Origin: Ralstonia sp. NFACC01
Lineage (GTDB): Bacteria > Pseudomonadota > Gammaproteobacteria > Burkholderiales > Burkholderiaceae
Length of the DNA stretch: 64,000 bases
Direction of reading: 5' to 3'
NCBI RefSeq assembly: GCF_900115545.1
Contig: NZ_FOWV01000005.1
Location: 1-64,000, forward strand
Of this stretch, positions 47,897-59,004 are shown piece by piece. A model generated the notes under the pieces. It made no database searches. It saw only the letters and a list, made by a program, of their open reading frames with translations, and was not told where the DNA came from. Numbering within the stretch: the first letter of the stretch is position 1; every line of letters begins with the position of its first letter. The position numbers and the translations under genes are program-made.

Positions 47897-48335
47897 CAAT
47901 CTGACGCAAGTGCCACCCACGCACACCTCCGACGGTCGCAAGATCACCGAGGTGGCCGTTGGCGTGCTGGTGCAGCCGGACGGCCAGTTCTTGCTTGCAC
48001 AGCGTCCCGAGGGCAAGCCGTACGCGGGCTACTGGGAATTCCCTGGCGGCAAGCTGGAGGCGGGCGAATCGGTGGAAGCTGCGCTCACGCGTGAACTCAA
48101 GGAAGAACTGGACGTTACGTTGCGCGCCTGCGTGCCCTGGCACACCATCGAGCACGATTACCCTCACGCATATGTGCGCCTGCACTTCTGCAAGGTAACG
48201 GCGTGGGACGGGACATTGCGCGCGCTGGAAGGTCAGGACTTCGCCTGGCAGACGCTGCCGATCAACGTTGATCCGGTGCTGCCGGCAACGTTGCCCGTCT
48301 TCGAATGGATGCGCGAGGAAGCGACGGCTAGTTGA
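47886..48335 (+). CDS. mutT: Nudix hydrolase, MutT-like (8-oxo-dGTP diphosphatase)
   Basis: A 149-residue Nudix enzyme, probably cleansing oxidised dGTP. The Nudix box runs from G55 to V77 ([20 protein letters not shown], then ELDV): the G-x5-E, RE and EE positions are kept, but the final glycine is aspartate (D76). YWEFPGGK before it is MutT-like. Start at MSTDNLTQV; a start four codons earlier is possible. It overlaps the ATPase gene by 11 bases and the convergent yacG by 8 bases tail to tail. Confidence 0.82.
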   Translation: MSTDNLTQVPPTHTSDGRKITEVAVGVLVQPDGQFLLAQRPEGKPYAGYWEFPGGKLEAGESVEAALTRELKEELDVTLRACVPWHTIEHDYPHAYVRLHFCKVTAWDGTLRALEGQDFAWQTLPINVDPVLPATLPVFEWMREEATAS

Positions 48336-48531
48336 GCTTGTTGCTCGTATCGCCGCCAGGTGCCTCGGGCAGGTCGTCTTCTTCGACCACGGGGATGGTG
48401 TACTGCTCGGCGGCCCAGGCACCCAGGTCGATCTGCTTGCAGCGTTCGGAGCAGAAGGGGCGGTAGCGGCTCTCAGGCACCCAGGGCACGGGCTTGCCGC
48501 AGCTGGGGCATTTGACGGTCTTCACATTCAT
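48328..48531 (-). CDS. yacG: DNA gyrase inhibitor YacG
   Basis: A 67-residue zinc protein that binds the GyrB subunit and blocks gyrase in E. coli. Four zinc cysteines, C8, C11, C27 and C31 (CPSCGK ... [15 protein letters not shown]), and the acidic C-terminal tail typical of the family. The [12 protein letters not shown] block is diagnostic. It is followed upstream by zapD with eight bases between them, as in many proteobacteria. Confidence 0.93.
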   Translation of the reverse strand: MNVKTVKCPSCGKPVPWVPESRYRPFCSERCKQIDLGAWAAEQYTIPVVEEDDLPEAPGGDTSNKLN

Positions 48532-48539
48532 GGTGCGGC

Positions 48540-49298
48540 TCAGAAATTACAGAGCTTCAGCTGGAACGGGATATCCGCATCGACGGGCTTCGGTCGCAGG
48601 TCGCCATCCTGCTGGGTAAAGCGCACCCAAAGCATGTACTTGTTGGCGCTGATCTCGGGAATGAACCCCAGCGCCGACTCGTCCAGGCGCACCTGCATCA
48701 GCTGGTACACACGGCCCGACAGCATCTGCTGATAGCTGCCAGTGTTAGCAATCACCTTGCCACTCTGGCCCGATTCGCGCAGCAGGCGCAGCACGATCAT
48801 CGTGGCGTCGCGTAGCGGCACCAGCGGTTGGGCCCATTTGATGATGTCGGCGCGGCGGCGCTCGGCGGGGTGATGCTGCCATGCAAAATACGCGGGCAGA
48901 TCAAACTCGCACGTACCGCCGGGGATGATCGCGCGGCTGCGGATGCTCGTCAGCCACTCGTTGTCGGCGATGAGCTGGCCCGCCTTGCCATGTGTGGCAG
49001 TGAGATTGCCCGAGGCGGTTTCCAGCTCGCTGATGACGGCATCAAGCGCGTCCTGGTCGATCTGCGGATTGGCGCGCAGCGCGGTGAGAGTCTGGCGCTG
49101 GCGATCGAGTTCTTTCAGCAGATCGGATTTGAGGTCGGCACGCCCGGCTACGTCCACCACTTCGAACAGCGTGGTCAGGGCCACATGGTGCTGCAGCGGG
49201 TGTTCCTGAACGAGAAAGAAATCCAGCCGCTCGAACAGGTCTTCGAGGCGCAGCAGCGTCCGAATGCGTTCGTTGAAGGGATATTCGTACAGGATCAA
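48540..49298 (-). CDS. zapD: Cell division protein ZapD
   Basis: A 252-residue helical FtsZ-binding protein that bundles FtsZ filaments. The N-terminus [20 protein letters not shown] is the family signature; a long helical domain follows, then a beta-rich C-terminal part. Normal length. It belongs to the coaE-zapD-yacG group found across beta- and gamma-proteobacteria. Its partner FtsZ is encoded 10 kb away in the window. Confidence 0.93.
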   Translation of the reverse strand: MILYEYPFNERIRTLLRLEDLFERLDFFLVQEHPLQHHVALTTLFEVVDVAGRADLKSDLLKELDRQRQTLTALRANPQIDQDALDAVISELETASGNLTATHGKAGQLIADNEWLTSIRSRAIIPGGTCEFDLPAYFAWQHHPAERRRADIIKWAQPLVPLRDATMIVLRLLRESGQSGKVIANTGSYQQMLSGRVYQLMQVRLDESALGFIPEISANKYMLWVRFTQQDGDLRPKPVDADIPFQLKLCNF

Positions 49299-49433
49299 AA
49301 CTTGGGTGCCCGGTTTGCTGGCCTGCTGGCATATGCGGCCCCGAAGCCCATTTGGCCTCGATCTGCCCGCATTCTATGCGAGACCCTCGTTCATCACAAT
49401 GCAAAGGGCTGTGACGACCGCTTTCAGACCGTT

Positions 49434-50048
49434 TCAGTTCGTCCTGTAGGTTAGGTCCAGGCGGTCGATCTGCGGCAGGAGGTCAGCCAGCGTGCCGCTG
49501 TTGTCGATCACGTCGTCGGCTGCGGCAAGGCGCGCTTCGCGTGAAGCCTGGCGCGCGATGATGGCTTCCACCTGCGTGCGCGGCAGCCCGCTACGGGCCA
49601 TCACGCGGGCAATCTGCGTCTCAACCGCGCAGTCGACCACCAGAATGCGGTCGACCAGCGTGCGCCAACTGTGATGCCCGGCGAGGGATTCCACCAACAG
49701 GGGGACCACGTAGACTAGGTACGGGTGCGCGCTCGATGCCTGCGCGGCGGCTCCGCGCGACAACGCGATCTCGCGGATGAGCGGATGCGTGATCTGCTCC
49801 AGTCGCGATTTGGCGGTGGCGTCCGAAAACGCGAGAGCGCGCATGGCATCGCGGTCCATGGCACCGTCCGCGCGCAGGATGGCGGCGCCGAACGTCTCGA
49901 CCAGCTTGGGGATGGCCGCCCCCCCGGGTGCGGCGATCTCATGGGCGATCGCGTCGGTGTCGACAATGGCGGCGCCGCGTTCCGCCAGGCGGTCTGCCAC
50001 GTAGCTTTTACCGCTGCCAATGCCGCCGGTCAGGCCGATCACGCGCAT
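49434..50048 (-). CDS. coaE: Dephospho-CoA kinase
   Basis: A 204-residue kinase for the last step of coenzyme A synthesis. P-loop at the N-terminus: [14 protein letters not shown] (about 2-15); substrate-binding region [12 protein letters not shown] region [16 protein letters not shown]. The start at MRVIGLTG has AAGGG ten bases upstream; an ATG three codons earlier is nearly as good. It follows pilD by 13 bases on the minus strand, the common pilBCD-coaE arrangement. Confidence 0.93.
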   Translation of the reverse strand: MRVIGLTGGIGSGKSYVADRLAERGAAIVDTDAIAHEIAAPGGAAIPKLVETFGAAILRADGAMDRDAMRALAFSDATAKSRLEQITHPLIREIALSRGAAAQASSAHPYLVYVVPLLVESLAGHHSWRTLVDRILVVDCAVETQIARVMARSGLPRTQVEAIIARQASREARLAAADDVIDNSGTLADLLPQIDRLDLTYRTN

Positions 50049-50061
50049 GTTCGCCATGCCC

Positions 50062-50943
50062 TTATGGCGCAAGCAGCGGGCCGAGCCCTGCCAGCATGAG
50101 CAACTGCGGGCCGGCCAGCAGTGCGATCACGCCGGCCCCGGCAATGAACGGTCCGAACGAGAACGGCGATTCGCTCGTCGCGCCGCGCGCAATGCGCACC
50201 AGCCCAAACACCAGTCCCACGACCGACGACAGCAGCACGAGCAGCGGCAGCGCCTGCCAGCCGAACCAGGCGCCGAGTGCGGCCATCAGCTTGAAGTCCC
50301 CATAGCCCATGCCTTCGCGGCCGCGCAGCAGCTTGTACGCCCAGTAGATCGACCACAGGAACAGGTAGCCGGCCATCGCGCCAATCACCGCGTCGTGCAG
50401 GTGCACGAACATGCCGAACAGATTCACGCCCAGCCCAAGCCAGAGCAGCGGCTGGGTGATGGCATCGGGCAGTAGTTGTGTGTCGGCGTCGATCATCGTG
50501 CCGGCGATCAGGAACCACAGCAGCACCGCCGATGCGACTGCCACCCACGTCGGGCCGAAGTGCCACAGGCAGGCCGCCGTCAGCAGCCCCGTGACCAGCT
50601 CCACTGCGGGATAGCGCCATGAAATCGGTGTCTCGCAGGCACTGCAGCGGCCGCGCAGCGCCAGCCAGCTCAATACGGGAATATTCTCGATCGCTTTGAT
50701 CTGGTGACCGCACGACGGGCATGCGGAGCGCGGCACGACCAGGTTGTATGCGTCGGGGTGAGGCAGCGGCTCTTCGCGCAACTCGGCGATGTAGTTGGCT
50801 TCTTCCCGCTCGATCATGCGCGGCAGGCGGTGAATCACCACGTTGAGAAAACTGCCGACCAGCAAGCCGACCAGCAAGCCGGCCGCAATCACAAACCACG
50901 CCGGCAATTGCGCCAGCGTGGGGATGATGAACATCTCTGGCAT
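50062..50943 (-). CDS. pilD: Type IV prepilin peptidase / N-methyltransferase
   Basis: A 293-residue polytopic membrane aspartyl protease that cleaves and N-methylates type IV prepilins and type II secretion pseudopilins. The N-terminal cytoplasmic loop has the four zinc cysteines C75, C78, C100 and C103 ([15 protein letters not shown]). Catalytic aspartates are D152 in [12 protein letters not shown] and D215 in [10 protein letters not shown]. About seven to eight membrane segments. The ATG overlaps nothing but starts four bases beyond the pilC stop. Confidence 0.94.
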   Translation of the reverse strand: MPEMFIIPTLAQLPAWFVIAAGLLVGLLVGSFLNVVIHRLPRMIEREEANYIAELREEPLPHPDAYNLVVPRSACPSCGHQIKAIENIPVLSWLALRGRCSACETPISWRYPAVELVTGLLTAACLWHFGPTWVAVASAVLLWFLIAGTMIDADTQLLPDAITQPLLWLGLGVNLFGMFVHLHDAVIGAMAGYLFLWSIYWAYKLLRGREGMGYGDFKLMAALGAWFGWQALPLLVLLSSVVGLVFGLVRIARGATSESPFSFGPFIAGAGVIALLAGPQLLMLAGLGPLLAP

Positions 50944-50947
50944 TGCG

Positions 50948-52213
50948 TCAGACCACCGTACCAAGCTTGAAGATCGGGAGATACATCGCCACCACCATGC
51001 CGCCGATCAGCACGCCGAGGAAGACGATGATGATTGGTTCGATCAGGGTCGAGATGTTGGCCACCGCATCGTCCACCTCGCGCTCGTAGAACTCGGCCAC
51101 CTTCAGCAGCATGTTGTCCAAGGCACCGGACTCTTCACCGATCTGCGTCATCTGCAGGACCATGTTGTCGAACACGTGCGTGGCCTGCATGGCGTTGGTG
51201 AGACTGGTGCCGATACGTACCGCTTGCTGAACTTCCAGCGTCGCATCGTGGTAGATCCAGTTGCCAGCGGCACCGGCGACCGACTCCATCGATTCCACGA
51301 GCGGAGTACCAGCTGCGAACATGGTAGCCAGCGTGCGAGTCCAGCGCGCGATGGTCGCCTTGCGGATGATGTCCCCAAAGATGGGAATCTTCAGGATAAA
51401 GCGATGTGTCGAACGCTGGACGTTTTCAGACCGTTTGAATGCGCGAGAAAACAATGCAATGCCCGCGACGGGCCCCAGCACGATTGGTATCCACCACTTA
51501 ACGAAAAAGTCGGAAATCGCAATCACGAACAGCGTTGGAGCCGGCAGGTCCGCGCCGAAACTGGAGAACACGCTCTTGAACGAGGGCACCACAAAGATCA
51601 TCAGGACCACGGTCACCGCAAACGCCACCGTCAGCACCGAGATCGGATAGATCATCGCCGACTTGATCTGCGCCTTCAGCGCGATCGACTTCTCCATGTA
51701 CAGCGAAAGCCGCTCCAGCAGGGCATCGAGAATACCGCCTTGCTCGCCAGCGTCGATCAGGTTGCAGTACAGCGTGTCAAAGTACTTCGGATGACGGCGG
51801 AAGGCTTGCGCCATGCTGCTGCCCGACTCAATGTCGACACGGATTTCCGTCAGCAGTTGCGTGAAGTTTGGATTGGCATGGCCCTTCGCGATGATGTCGA
51901 CCGACTGCAGGAGCGGCACGCCGGCCTTCAGCATGGTCGAGAGCTGGCGCGTGAAGTAGGCGATGTCCTTCGGCGTGATCTTCTTGCCGCGGGCCGCACG
52001 GCGGCGCTTGGACTTCGTGATCGACAGGCCTTGCTTGCGCAGGATGGCATTCACCTCGGTGATGCTCTCGGCGCGCATCTCGCCCTTGAAGATCTTGCCT
52101 TTGCGATCTTTGCCTTCCCACTCGAAGATGTACTGCGTGGGCGCCTTTGTCTTGGCAGTCTTTCGCGCTGGCGCGGCGGCCGCGCGATTCGCGGCAGGTG
52201 CTCGTGTGGCCAT
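50948..52213 (-). CDS. pilC: Type IV pilus inner-membrane platform protein PilC
   Basis: A 421-residue member of the GspF/PilC family, the membrane base that PilB acts on. It has a basic Ala-rich N-terminus, the cytoplasmic domain FTRQLSTMLKAGVPLLQSVDI, two GspF repeats and three or so membrane segments (VLTVAFAVTVVLMIFVVPSF; the last one at the C-terminus IIIVFLGVLIGGMVVAMYLP). It follows pilB by 44 bases. Confidence 0.95.
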   Translation of the reverse strand: MATRAPAANRAAAAPARKTAKTKAPTQYIFEWEGKDRKGKIFKGEMRAESITEVNAILRKQGLSITKSKRRRAARGKKITPKDIAYFTRQLSTMLKAGVPLLQSVDIIAKGHANPNFTQLLTEIRVDIESGSSMAQAFRRHPKYFDTLYCNLIDAGEQGGILDALLERLSLYMEKSIALKAQIKSAMIYPISVLTVAFAVTVVLMIFVVPSFKSVFSSFGADLPAPTLFVIAISDFFVKWWIPIVLGPVAGIALFSRAFKRSENVQRSTHRFILKIPIFGDIIRKATIARWTRTLATMFAAGTPLVESMESVAGAAGNWIYHDATLEVQQAVRIGTSLTNAMQATHVFDNMVLQMTQIGEESGALDNMLLKVAEFYEREVDDAVANISTLIEPIIIVFLGVLIGGMVVAMYLPIFKLGTVV

Positions 52214-52257
52214 GGTTGGTTCCTACCCCCCGGTATGGGAACGATTGATCGAGAAGG

Positions 52258-53985
52258 TTATTGGTTCGTTGTGGCCAGCACTTCCTCTAGGGAAGTCAGC
52301 CCCTGCTTCACTTTCCGCAAGCCCGATTCGCGCAGCGACAGCACGCCGTCCTTGCGTGCCTGCTCGGCAATCTGCAGCGCCGTGCCGTGCGTAAGGATGA
52401 TCTCCTGGATCGCTTCGGTGATCGGCATGACTTGGTAGATGCCGACCCGGCCCTTGTAGCCGCTGCCGTTGCAGGTTTCGCAACCGACCGGGTGATACGG
52501 CTGCCAGGAGCCGTCGACGTCCGCTTCGGTAAAGCCCGCGTCGAGCAGCGTTTCCTTGGGCAGCGGCCCCGGCTTCTTGCAATCCTTGCACAACCGGCGT
52601 GCCAGACGCTGCGCTGTAATCAGCAGCACCGACGACGCGATGTTGAACGGCGCCACCCCCATGTTCATCAGGCGAGTCAGCGTGGTCGGGGCATCGTTGG
52701 TGTGCAGCGTGGAAAACACCAAGTGCCCGGTCTGCGCGGCCTTGATCGAAATGTCGGCCGTTTCCAGATCTCGGATTTCGCCCACCATGATGATGTCCGG
52801 ATCCTGCCGCAGGAACGACTTCAGCGCCGCCGCAAAGGTCAGCCCCGCCTTGTCATTCACGTTGACTTGGTTGATGCCGGGCAACTGGATTTCCGCCGGA
52901 TCTTCGGCGGTAGAGATATTGATGTCGCCCTGATTCAGCCTGTTCAGGAAGGTGTACAGCGACACGGTCTTGCCCGAGCCCGTTGGCCCTGTCACGAGCA
53001 CCATACCGTACGGGCGCTTGATCACGTCGAGCAGCAACTGCTTCTGTTCCGGCTCGTAGCCGAGCTGGTCGATATCGAGCCGCTCGGTGGACGACTCCAG
53101 AATCCGGATCACGATCTTCTCGCCGAACAGCGTCGGCAGCGTCGATACCCGGAAGTCGATGGCGCGCTCGATCGTCTCCTTGTTGTCCTTGTCCTTGCGG
53201 TCTTTCGGAACGGTGATCAGCAGCTTCATGCGGCCGTCTTGCGGCACGCGCTTTTCCGAGATATCCAGGCGCGACAACACCTTGATGCGCGTCGCGATCT
53301 TGTCGCGGATATCCAGCGGCGGCTGCGCGACCTGCGCGAGGATGCCGTCAATACGGAAACGCACCCGGTAAAACGTTTCAAAGGGCTCGAAATGCAAGTC
53401 CGACGCGCCGCGCAACAAGGCCTCGGTAAAGAGCTTCTGCAGGAAGCGCACCACGGGGGCATCGTCGATGCCATCGGTGGTGGTGCGACGCGTGGCGGCA
53501 GCAGCGCCCGGGTCGTACTCAATCTGCGTGGCTTCCTGTTTGGGAAAGAGCGACTTGATCTCGGCCGGCGCTTCATTGGCGAGGCTCAGTTGCCGCACCA
53601 GCTTGTCGTGTTCAACGATGACCGTTTCGATGGCCACGTTCATCTTCTGACGCAGCTCTTCGATCGGTTTCGGATCGCTGGGGTCGGACGTGGCGAGGAT
53701 GAGGCGGTTTTCGCGGCGGCCCAGCGGCAACAGGCGCAACTGGGCAAAGTGCTTGTTGGCTGACAGCACGGCCGGCACGGTGTCGAGCTTGTACTGAGCC
53801 AAGTCCAGCAGCGGCATCTGATACTTGCCGGCCACGAACACGGCGAGGTCGTGCGCACTCATGATCCCGCTGCCCACCAGTTCGTCGATCAATTGCGTGC
53901 GTTTTTCACGCGCGCTCTGTTCGAGCTGGGTGAGTAGCGTCGGCGCGATCCGCCGGCTCTGCGCTAGAGCGAGTCCGAGTGTCAT
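52258..53985 (-). CDS. pilB: Type IV pilus assembly ATPase PilB
   Basis: A 575-residue GspE-family hexameric ATPase that powers pilus extension. N-terminal MshEN-like domain (about 1-150), then the ATPase core: Walker A VTGPTGSGKTVSLY (about residues 326-339), Asp box, Walker B IIMVGEIRDLETA and His box STLHTNDA. The zinc tetracysteine is present (CKDCKKPG and CETCNGSGYKGR). First gene of the pilB-pilC-pilD-coaE run. No pilin gene is in the window. The 259-base region upstream contains a hairpin (CCCCAC-CCATTC-GTGGGG, 54095-54112). Confidence 0.95.
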   Translation of the reverse strand: MTLGLALAQSRRIAPTLLTQLEQSAREKRTQLIDELVGSGIMSAHDLAVFVAGKYQMPLLDLAQYKLDTVPAVLSANKHFAQLRLLPLGRRENRLILATSDPSDPKPIEELRQKMNVAIETVIVEHDKLVRQLSLANEAPAEIKSLFPKQEATQIEYDPGAAAATRRTTTDGIDDAPVVRFLQKLFTEALLRGASDLHFEPFETFYRVRFRIDGILAQVAQPPLDIRDKIATRIKVLSRLDISEKRVPQDGRMKLLITVPKDRKDKDNKETIERAIDFRVSTLPTLFGEKIVIRILESSTERLDIDQLGYEPEQKQLLLDVIKRPYGMVLVTGPTGSGKTVSLYTFLNRLNQGDINISTAEDPAEIQLPGINQVNVNDKAGLTFAAALKSFLRQDPDIIMVGEIRDLETADISIKAAQTGHLVFSTLHTNDAPTTLTRLMNMGVAPFNIASSVLLITAQRLARRLCKDCKKPGPLPKETLLDAGFTEADVDGSWQPYHPVGCETCNGSGYKGRVGIYQVMPITEAIQEIILTHGTALQIAEQARKDGVLSLRESGLRKVKQGLTSLEEVLATTNQ

Positions 53986-54244
53986 GAGTCCAGTCCGTCA
54001 GGCTGAAGCTGACCATTTCAGCGCGCGCCGGGCCCCACCGCCTCCAGCGTGCGCTCGCCCCCCAAGGCGATTGTTTTATGTTCTGCAGCCGGTACCCCAC
54101 CCATTCGTGGGGGGTGGTGTCCGGAACCGGGGCAGTTTGCCGACCGCCCCTGCATTTGTAAAGCGCACATCAAAGCGCAGCTTGCATTTGTGCCACATCG
54201 GCAGAAAACCGCTCCAACTGAAGCGTTCGCGCTTGAGTGTGGCG

Positions 54245-55519
54245 TCAACTGCGCTTTGGTTGCGGCGGCTGATGCAGGCGTACCGTGCGGATCGATTGGC
54301 TGTCCATCTGGACGATGTCCATCACGCAGCCCGCAATCTTCACACTCACCGTCGCTTCGGGAATCTCTTCCAGCACTTCCAGTAACAGCCCGTTGAGCGT
54401 CTTCGGGCCGTCGGTTGGCAGGCCCAAGCCTAGACGCCTGTTCAGATCGCGCAACGACATTCCCGCATCCGCAAGATAAGTGCCTTCCTTGTCCCAGGCC
54501 AGCTTGCCGGCGTTGGGCAGCGTGGTGGTGAACTCGCCGATCATCTCTTCGATGATGTCTTCAAGCGTCACCAATCCCAGCATGTCGCCGTATTCATTGA
54601 CGATCAGGCCGAGACGGCGGCGGTTCTCCTGAAAGTACTGTAGCTGGCGGAAAACGGGCGTGCCGCTCGGTACAAAATACGGCTCGGCGAGCAGGCCCCG
54701 GAAATCGTCGTGCGTGAGTTCGGTGTGCCCCAGCAGTGACAGTGCCTTGCGCACATGCAGGATGCCGATCACCTGATCGCTATCCTGCTCGAACACGGGC
54801 AGCTTGTTGTGATAGCAGGTTTCGAGCTGCTGGATGACTTCTTCAATCGGGCGTGACAGATCGAGCGATTCCACGCGCGCGCGCGGCGTCATCACGTCGT
54901 CCACGGTGATGACGTCAAGGTCGAACAGGTTGAGCAGGATGCTGCGGTGCTTGTGCGGAATGAAGTTGCCTGATTCCAGCACCAGCGTGCGCAGTTCCTC
55001 GGTCGACATGCGCTGCTCCGGCGCTTTGCGCGTGTTGATGCGCACCAATCGCAGGACACCCATGGCAAACGCGTTGACCACCGCGACCAGCGGCGTCGAA
55101 ATCTGCAGCAGCGGCTTGATGATGAAACTGGCAGGGAAGGCCACGCGTTCGGGGTAGGTCGCGCCCACGATCTTGGGGGCAATCTCCGCAAATACGATGA
55201 TGAGAAACGCGACGATGGCCGTGGCAATCGACAGCGTCGTTCCGTTGTTGCCGAAGTAGTGGATCGCCAAGGTGGTGATCAGCACCGGCACAGCGGTGTT
55301 GATCAGATTGTTGCCGATCAGGATGAGCGAGAGCAGCTTGTCGGTCTGACCGAGCAACTGTTGCGTATTGCGCGCGCCCGATACGTTGGACTTGGCAAGA
55401 TGCCGCAGGCGATGGCGGTTCAGGGCCATCATCGCGGTTTCGGAAATCGAGAAGAAGGCGGAGCAGCACAACAGCAGCACGACGGCGCCGATTTGTGCCC
55501 AGAGCGGCCAAGAGTCCAA
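54245..55519 (-). CDS. HlyC/CorC family transporter (CNNM and CBS domains)
   Basis: A 424-residue membrane protein. N-terminal CNNM domain (about 1-180) with several membrane segments (IGAVVLLLCCSAFFSISETA; NLINTAVPVLITTLAI), two CBS domains (about 205-330; VDDVMTPRARVESLD, GLIVNEYGDMLGLVTLEDII) and a C-terminal CorC/HlyC transporter-associated domain. Family members are linked to Mg2+/Co2+ efflux or resistance; the exact ion is not known here. It precedes pilB in the same direction. Confidence 0.92.
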   Translation of the reverse strand: MDSWPLWAQIGAVVLLLCCSAFFSISETAMMALNRHRLRHLAKSNVSGARNTQQLLGQTDKLLSLILIGNNLINTAVPVLITTLAIHYFGNNGTTLSIATAIVAFLIIVFAEIAPKIVGATYPERVAFPASFIIKPLLQISTPLVAVVNAFAMGVLRLVRINTRKAPEQRMSTEELRTLVLESGNFIPHKHRSILLNLFDLDVITVDDVMTPRARVESLDLSRPIEEVIQQLETCYHNKLPVFEQDSDQVIGILHVRKALSLLGHTELTHDDFRGLLAEPYFVPSGTPVFRQLQYFQENRRRLGLIVNEYGDMLGLVTLEDIIEEMIGEFTTTLPNAGKLAWDKEGTYLADAGMSLRDLNRRLGLGLPTDGPKTLNGLLLEVLEEIPEATVSVKIAGCVMDIVQMDSQSIRTVRLHQPPQPKRS

Positions 55520-55707
55520 AGCGGGAGAGGAAGGGCGGCGAAGCGCCCACTATAACAGAGGGGTTTGCCGCTTCTGCGCACACGGCCATTGGCCGCGCGG
55601 ACAGCGCAACACCCCGCTGAAATAAGCGGACGATGCGGAAAATGCTTGGAATTGCTGTGCGGCGATGCTGAAAACTGTGCCGCCGGAATGACTTGAATAC
55701 GAGAAAC

Positions 55708-55784
55708 TGGTCGGGGTGAGAGGATTCGAACCTCCGGCCTCTACGTCCCGAACGTAGCGCTCTACCAGGCTAAGCTACACCCCG
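55708..55784 (-). tRNA. proK: tRNA-Pro (anticodon CGG)
   Basis: Read on the minus strand: acceptor CGGGGTG pairs with CACCCCG, followed by discriminator A and encoded CCA. D arm with AGCCTGGTAG, anticodon stem CTACG/CGTAG around loop TTCGGGA (anticodon CGG), and T loop GGTTCGAATCC. 77 bases including CCA. Confidence 0.96.
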
Positions 55785-55810
55785 ATGCTTCTTCGCAGAT
55801 CTCGTGCGTG

Positions 55811-56788
55811 TCAGGACTGACGTTGCAGCGAGAAAGCACACAAGTCTATCAGCGTCTGACGGAAAAGGGAAGGGGGTAATGCGTTTGCCGCTGCTTCAGC
55901 TGCGGTGGCTTCGCGCTCGGCGGCCAGGCGCGTGTACTCCAGCGCGCCGGAAGCCTGAATGGCAGCGAAGATTGCATCGAAATGTTCCGTGCCGCCTTGC
56001 TCGATGGCTTGGCGCACCAGTGCGCGCTGCTCTTCCGTGCCGTTTGACAGCAGGTGGATGAGTGGCAGGGTCGGCTTGCCTTCGCGCAGGTCGTCGCCAG
56101 CGTTCTTGCCCATTTGATCAGCGGTGGACGTGTAGTCGAGCAGGTCATCGACGATCTGGAACGCGGTGCCAATGCGGCGGCCGTATTCGGCGGCAGCTTC
56201 TTCGATGGCGGTGTCCGCGCCTGAGAGCACTGCACCGATCTGGGCGGCTGCCTCGAACAGCTTGGCGGTCTTGTAGCGAATGACCTGCAGATAGCGCTCT
56301 TCCGTTACGTCCGGGTCATGCATGTTCAGCAGTTGCAGAACCTCGCCTTCAGAAATGATGTTGGTTGCGTCGGCCAGGATCTGCATGATGCGCATGCTGT
56401 TGGCCTGCACCATCATCTGGAAGGCGCGCGAATACAGGAAATCGCCCACCAGCACGCTGGCCGCGTTGCCGAACACGGCATTGGCGGTCTTTCGGCCGCG
56501 GCGCAGGTCGGATTCGTCAACCACGTCGTCGTGCAGCAGTGTGGCCGTGTGGATGAACTCGACCACGGCGGCCAGTTCGTGCTGATGCTCGCCCTTGTAG
56601 CCGAGCGCATTCGCCACCAGCAGCAGAATCACCGGGCGCAACCGCTTGCCGCCGGCGCTGATGATGTATTCGCCGATCTGATTGATCAGCACCACCTCCG
56701 AGCCTAGGCGGCGGCGGATCACGGCATCGACGGCGCGCATGTCTTCAGCGACAGGGGCGAGCAGGACGGAGGCGGAGGACTGGGTCAA
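55811..56788 (-). CDS. ispB: Octaprenyl diphosphate synthase
   Basis: A 325-residue trans-prenyltransferase making the ubiquinone side chain. First aspartate-rich motif LLHDDVVDESDLRRG (D87, D88, D91), second QIVDDLLDYTS (about residues 216-226), and GGKRLRP at the substrate site (about 46-52). The bulkier residues before the first motif set product length; octaprenyl is assumed from the ubiquinone-8 of this group. Divergent from rplU, a common proteobacterial arrangement. Confidence 0.93.
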   Translation of the reverse strand: MTQSSASVLLAPVAEDMRAVDAVIRRRLGSEVVLINQIGEYIISAGGKRLRPVILLLVANALGYKGEHQHELAAVVEFIHTATLLHDDVVDESDLRRGRKTANAVFGNAASVLVGDFLYSRAFQMMVQANSMRIMQILADATNIISEGEVLQLLNMHDPDVTEERYLQVIRYKTAKLFEAAAQIGAVLSGADTAIEEAAAEYGRRIGTAFQIVDDLLDYTSTADQMGKNAGDDLREGKPTLPLIHLLSNGTEEQRALVRQAIEQGGTEHFDAIFAAIQASGALEYTRLAAEREATAAEAAANALPPSLFRQTLIDLCAFSLQRQS

Positions 56789-56861
56789 GGCGAATTCCGA
56801 CAGAAAGCGTGTGGCTGGTGGTCAATTTGCGCGCGTACGATGTTGCGCAAAAAACCGCAAG

Positions 56862-56867
56862 ATTATA
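56862..56867 (-). promoter_or_regulatory. Perfect -10 hexamer upstream of ispB
   Basis: TATAAT on the minus strand, 74 bases upstream of ispB, in the context GCTCTATAATC. The same eleven bases occur upstream of rppH (61595-61605). No good -35 is seen at 17 bases. Confidence 0.45.
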
Positions 56868-56960
56868 GAGCAACAGGGTGGTTTGCCGATGGCCCGGCGC
56901 ACCACGCTTGACGTGGCGGGTGCGTTGCGCGGGCGCAGCACCCCTGTAACGCATTAACCT

Positions 56961-56989
56961 TTGATTTGCTTGGGTTTTTCTTGTATAGT
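56961..56989 (+). promoter_or_regulatory. Putative rplU-rpmA promoter
   Basis: TTGATT (56961-56966), exactly 17 bases, TATAGT (56984-56989). The start would be near 56996, giving an 80-base leader before rplU. Good match to sigma-70 in a ribosomal protein operon. Confidence 0.65.
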
Positions 56990-57075
56990 TGCGAGTTCTC
57001 TGTGTCCGTTGTCCGCGCAGGCGGGCGTCGAGTGGCACAAGAGTCACGTTTTAGTTCTTTTATCGAGGTCCGACA

Positions 57076-57387
57076 ATGTACGCGGTCGTAAAAACCGGCG
57101 GTAAGCAATACAAGGTTGCTGCTGGCGAAAAACTGAAAGTAGAACAGATACCGGCGGACGTTGGCGCAGAAATCACGCTTGACCAGGTGCTCGCAGTGGG
57201 CGCCGGCGACCAACTCAAGGTTGGTGCGCCGCTGGTGAGCGGGGCTGCCGTCAAAGCCACCGTCATCTCCCACGGTCGTCACGACAAAGTGCACATCTTC
57301 AAGATGCGCCGTCGTAAGCACTATCAAAAGCGCCAAGGGCATCGTCAAAATTACACCGAGTTGCGTATCGACTCGATCGTGGCCTAA
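57076..57387 (+). CDS. rplU: 50S ribosomal protein L21
   Basis: A 103-residue ribosomal protein with the family's N-terminus [14 protein letters not shown] and C-terminal signature [20 protein letters not shown]. First gene of the rplU-rpmA operon, with a clear promoter upstream and the divergent ispB on the other side. Confidence 0.97.
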   Translation: MYAVVKTGGKQYKVAAGEKLKVEQIPADVGAEITLDQVLAVGAGDQLKVGAPLVSGAAVKATVISHGRHDKVHIFKMRRRKHYQKRQGHRQNYTELRIDSIVA

Positions 57388-57424
57388 GGCTGCGTCGTCT
57401 ACGTAACCGGATAGGAGTTCAGTC

Positions 57425-57685
57425 ATGGCACAGAAAAAAGGCGGCGGTTCCACACGGAACGGCCGCGATTCCGAGTCGAAGCGCCTGGGCGTGAAGGTGT
57501 ACGGTGGTCAAGCCATCAACGCTGGCGGCATCATCGTTCGCCAACGCGGCACCCGCACGCACGCTGGCGTGAACGTGGGCATGGGCAAGGACCACACCCT
57601 CTTCGCGCTGGTCGATGGCCACGTGAAGTTCGCCAACCGCGGCGAAGGCAAGAAGCAGTTCGTCGACGTTGTTCCGGCGGCCTGA
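57425..57685 (+). CDS. rpmA: 50S ribosomal protein L27
   Basis: An 86-residue ribosomal protein whose N-terminal tail ([20 protein letters not shown]) reaches the peptidyl transferase centre. No cleavable N-terminal extension as in Firmicutes. Ribosome site AGGAG upstream. The gene ends at a strong terminator, so obgE is probably a separate or read-through unit. Confidence 0.97.
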   Translation: MAQKKGGGSTRNGRDSESKRLGVKVYGGQAINAGGIIVRQRGTRTHAGVNVGMGKDHTLFALVDGHVKFANRGEGKKQFVDVVPAA

Positions 57686-57701
57686 TTTAGCCTTGTAGTA
57701 G

Positions 57702-57731
57702 AAAGGCCCCGCACCCGTGCGGGGCTTTTTC
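57702..57731 (+). terminator. rplU-rpmA terminator
   Basis: AAGGCCCCGCAC-CCG-TGCGGGGCTTTTT, near-perfect 9-10 bp GC stem followed by five T, 17 bases after rpmA. Confidence 0.92.
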
Positions 57732-57740
57732 GTTTCTGGC

Positions 57741-58975
<1,235 letters not shown>

Positions 58976-59004
58976 ACACAACATCCTTCGGAGACACGCC
59001 CACC

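Noticed and set aside
54095-54112. CCCCAC-CCATTC-GTGGGG hairpin upstream of pilB as terminator of the CorC-type gene
   Set aside because: There is no T-run on the minus strand after the stem, so an intrinsic terminator is not supported. I also looked for a sigma-54 promoter (TGGCAC-N5-TTGC) for pilB here and found none.
55708-55784. tRNA-Pro as an integration site for a mobile element
   Set aside because: No integrase, no repeated copy of the tRNA 3' end nearby, and both flanks are core genes.
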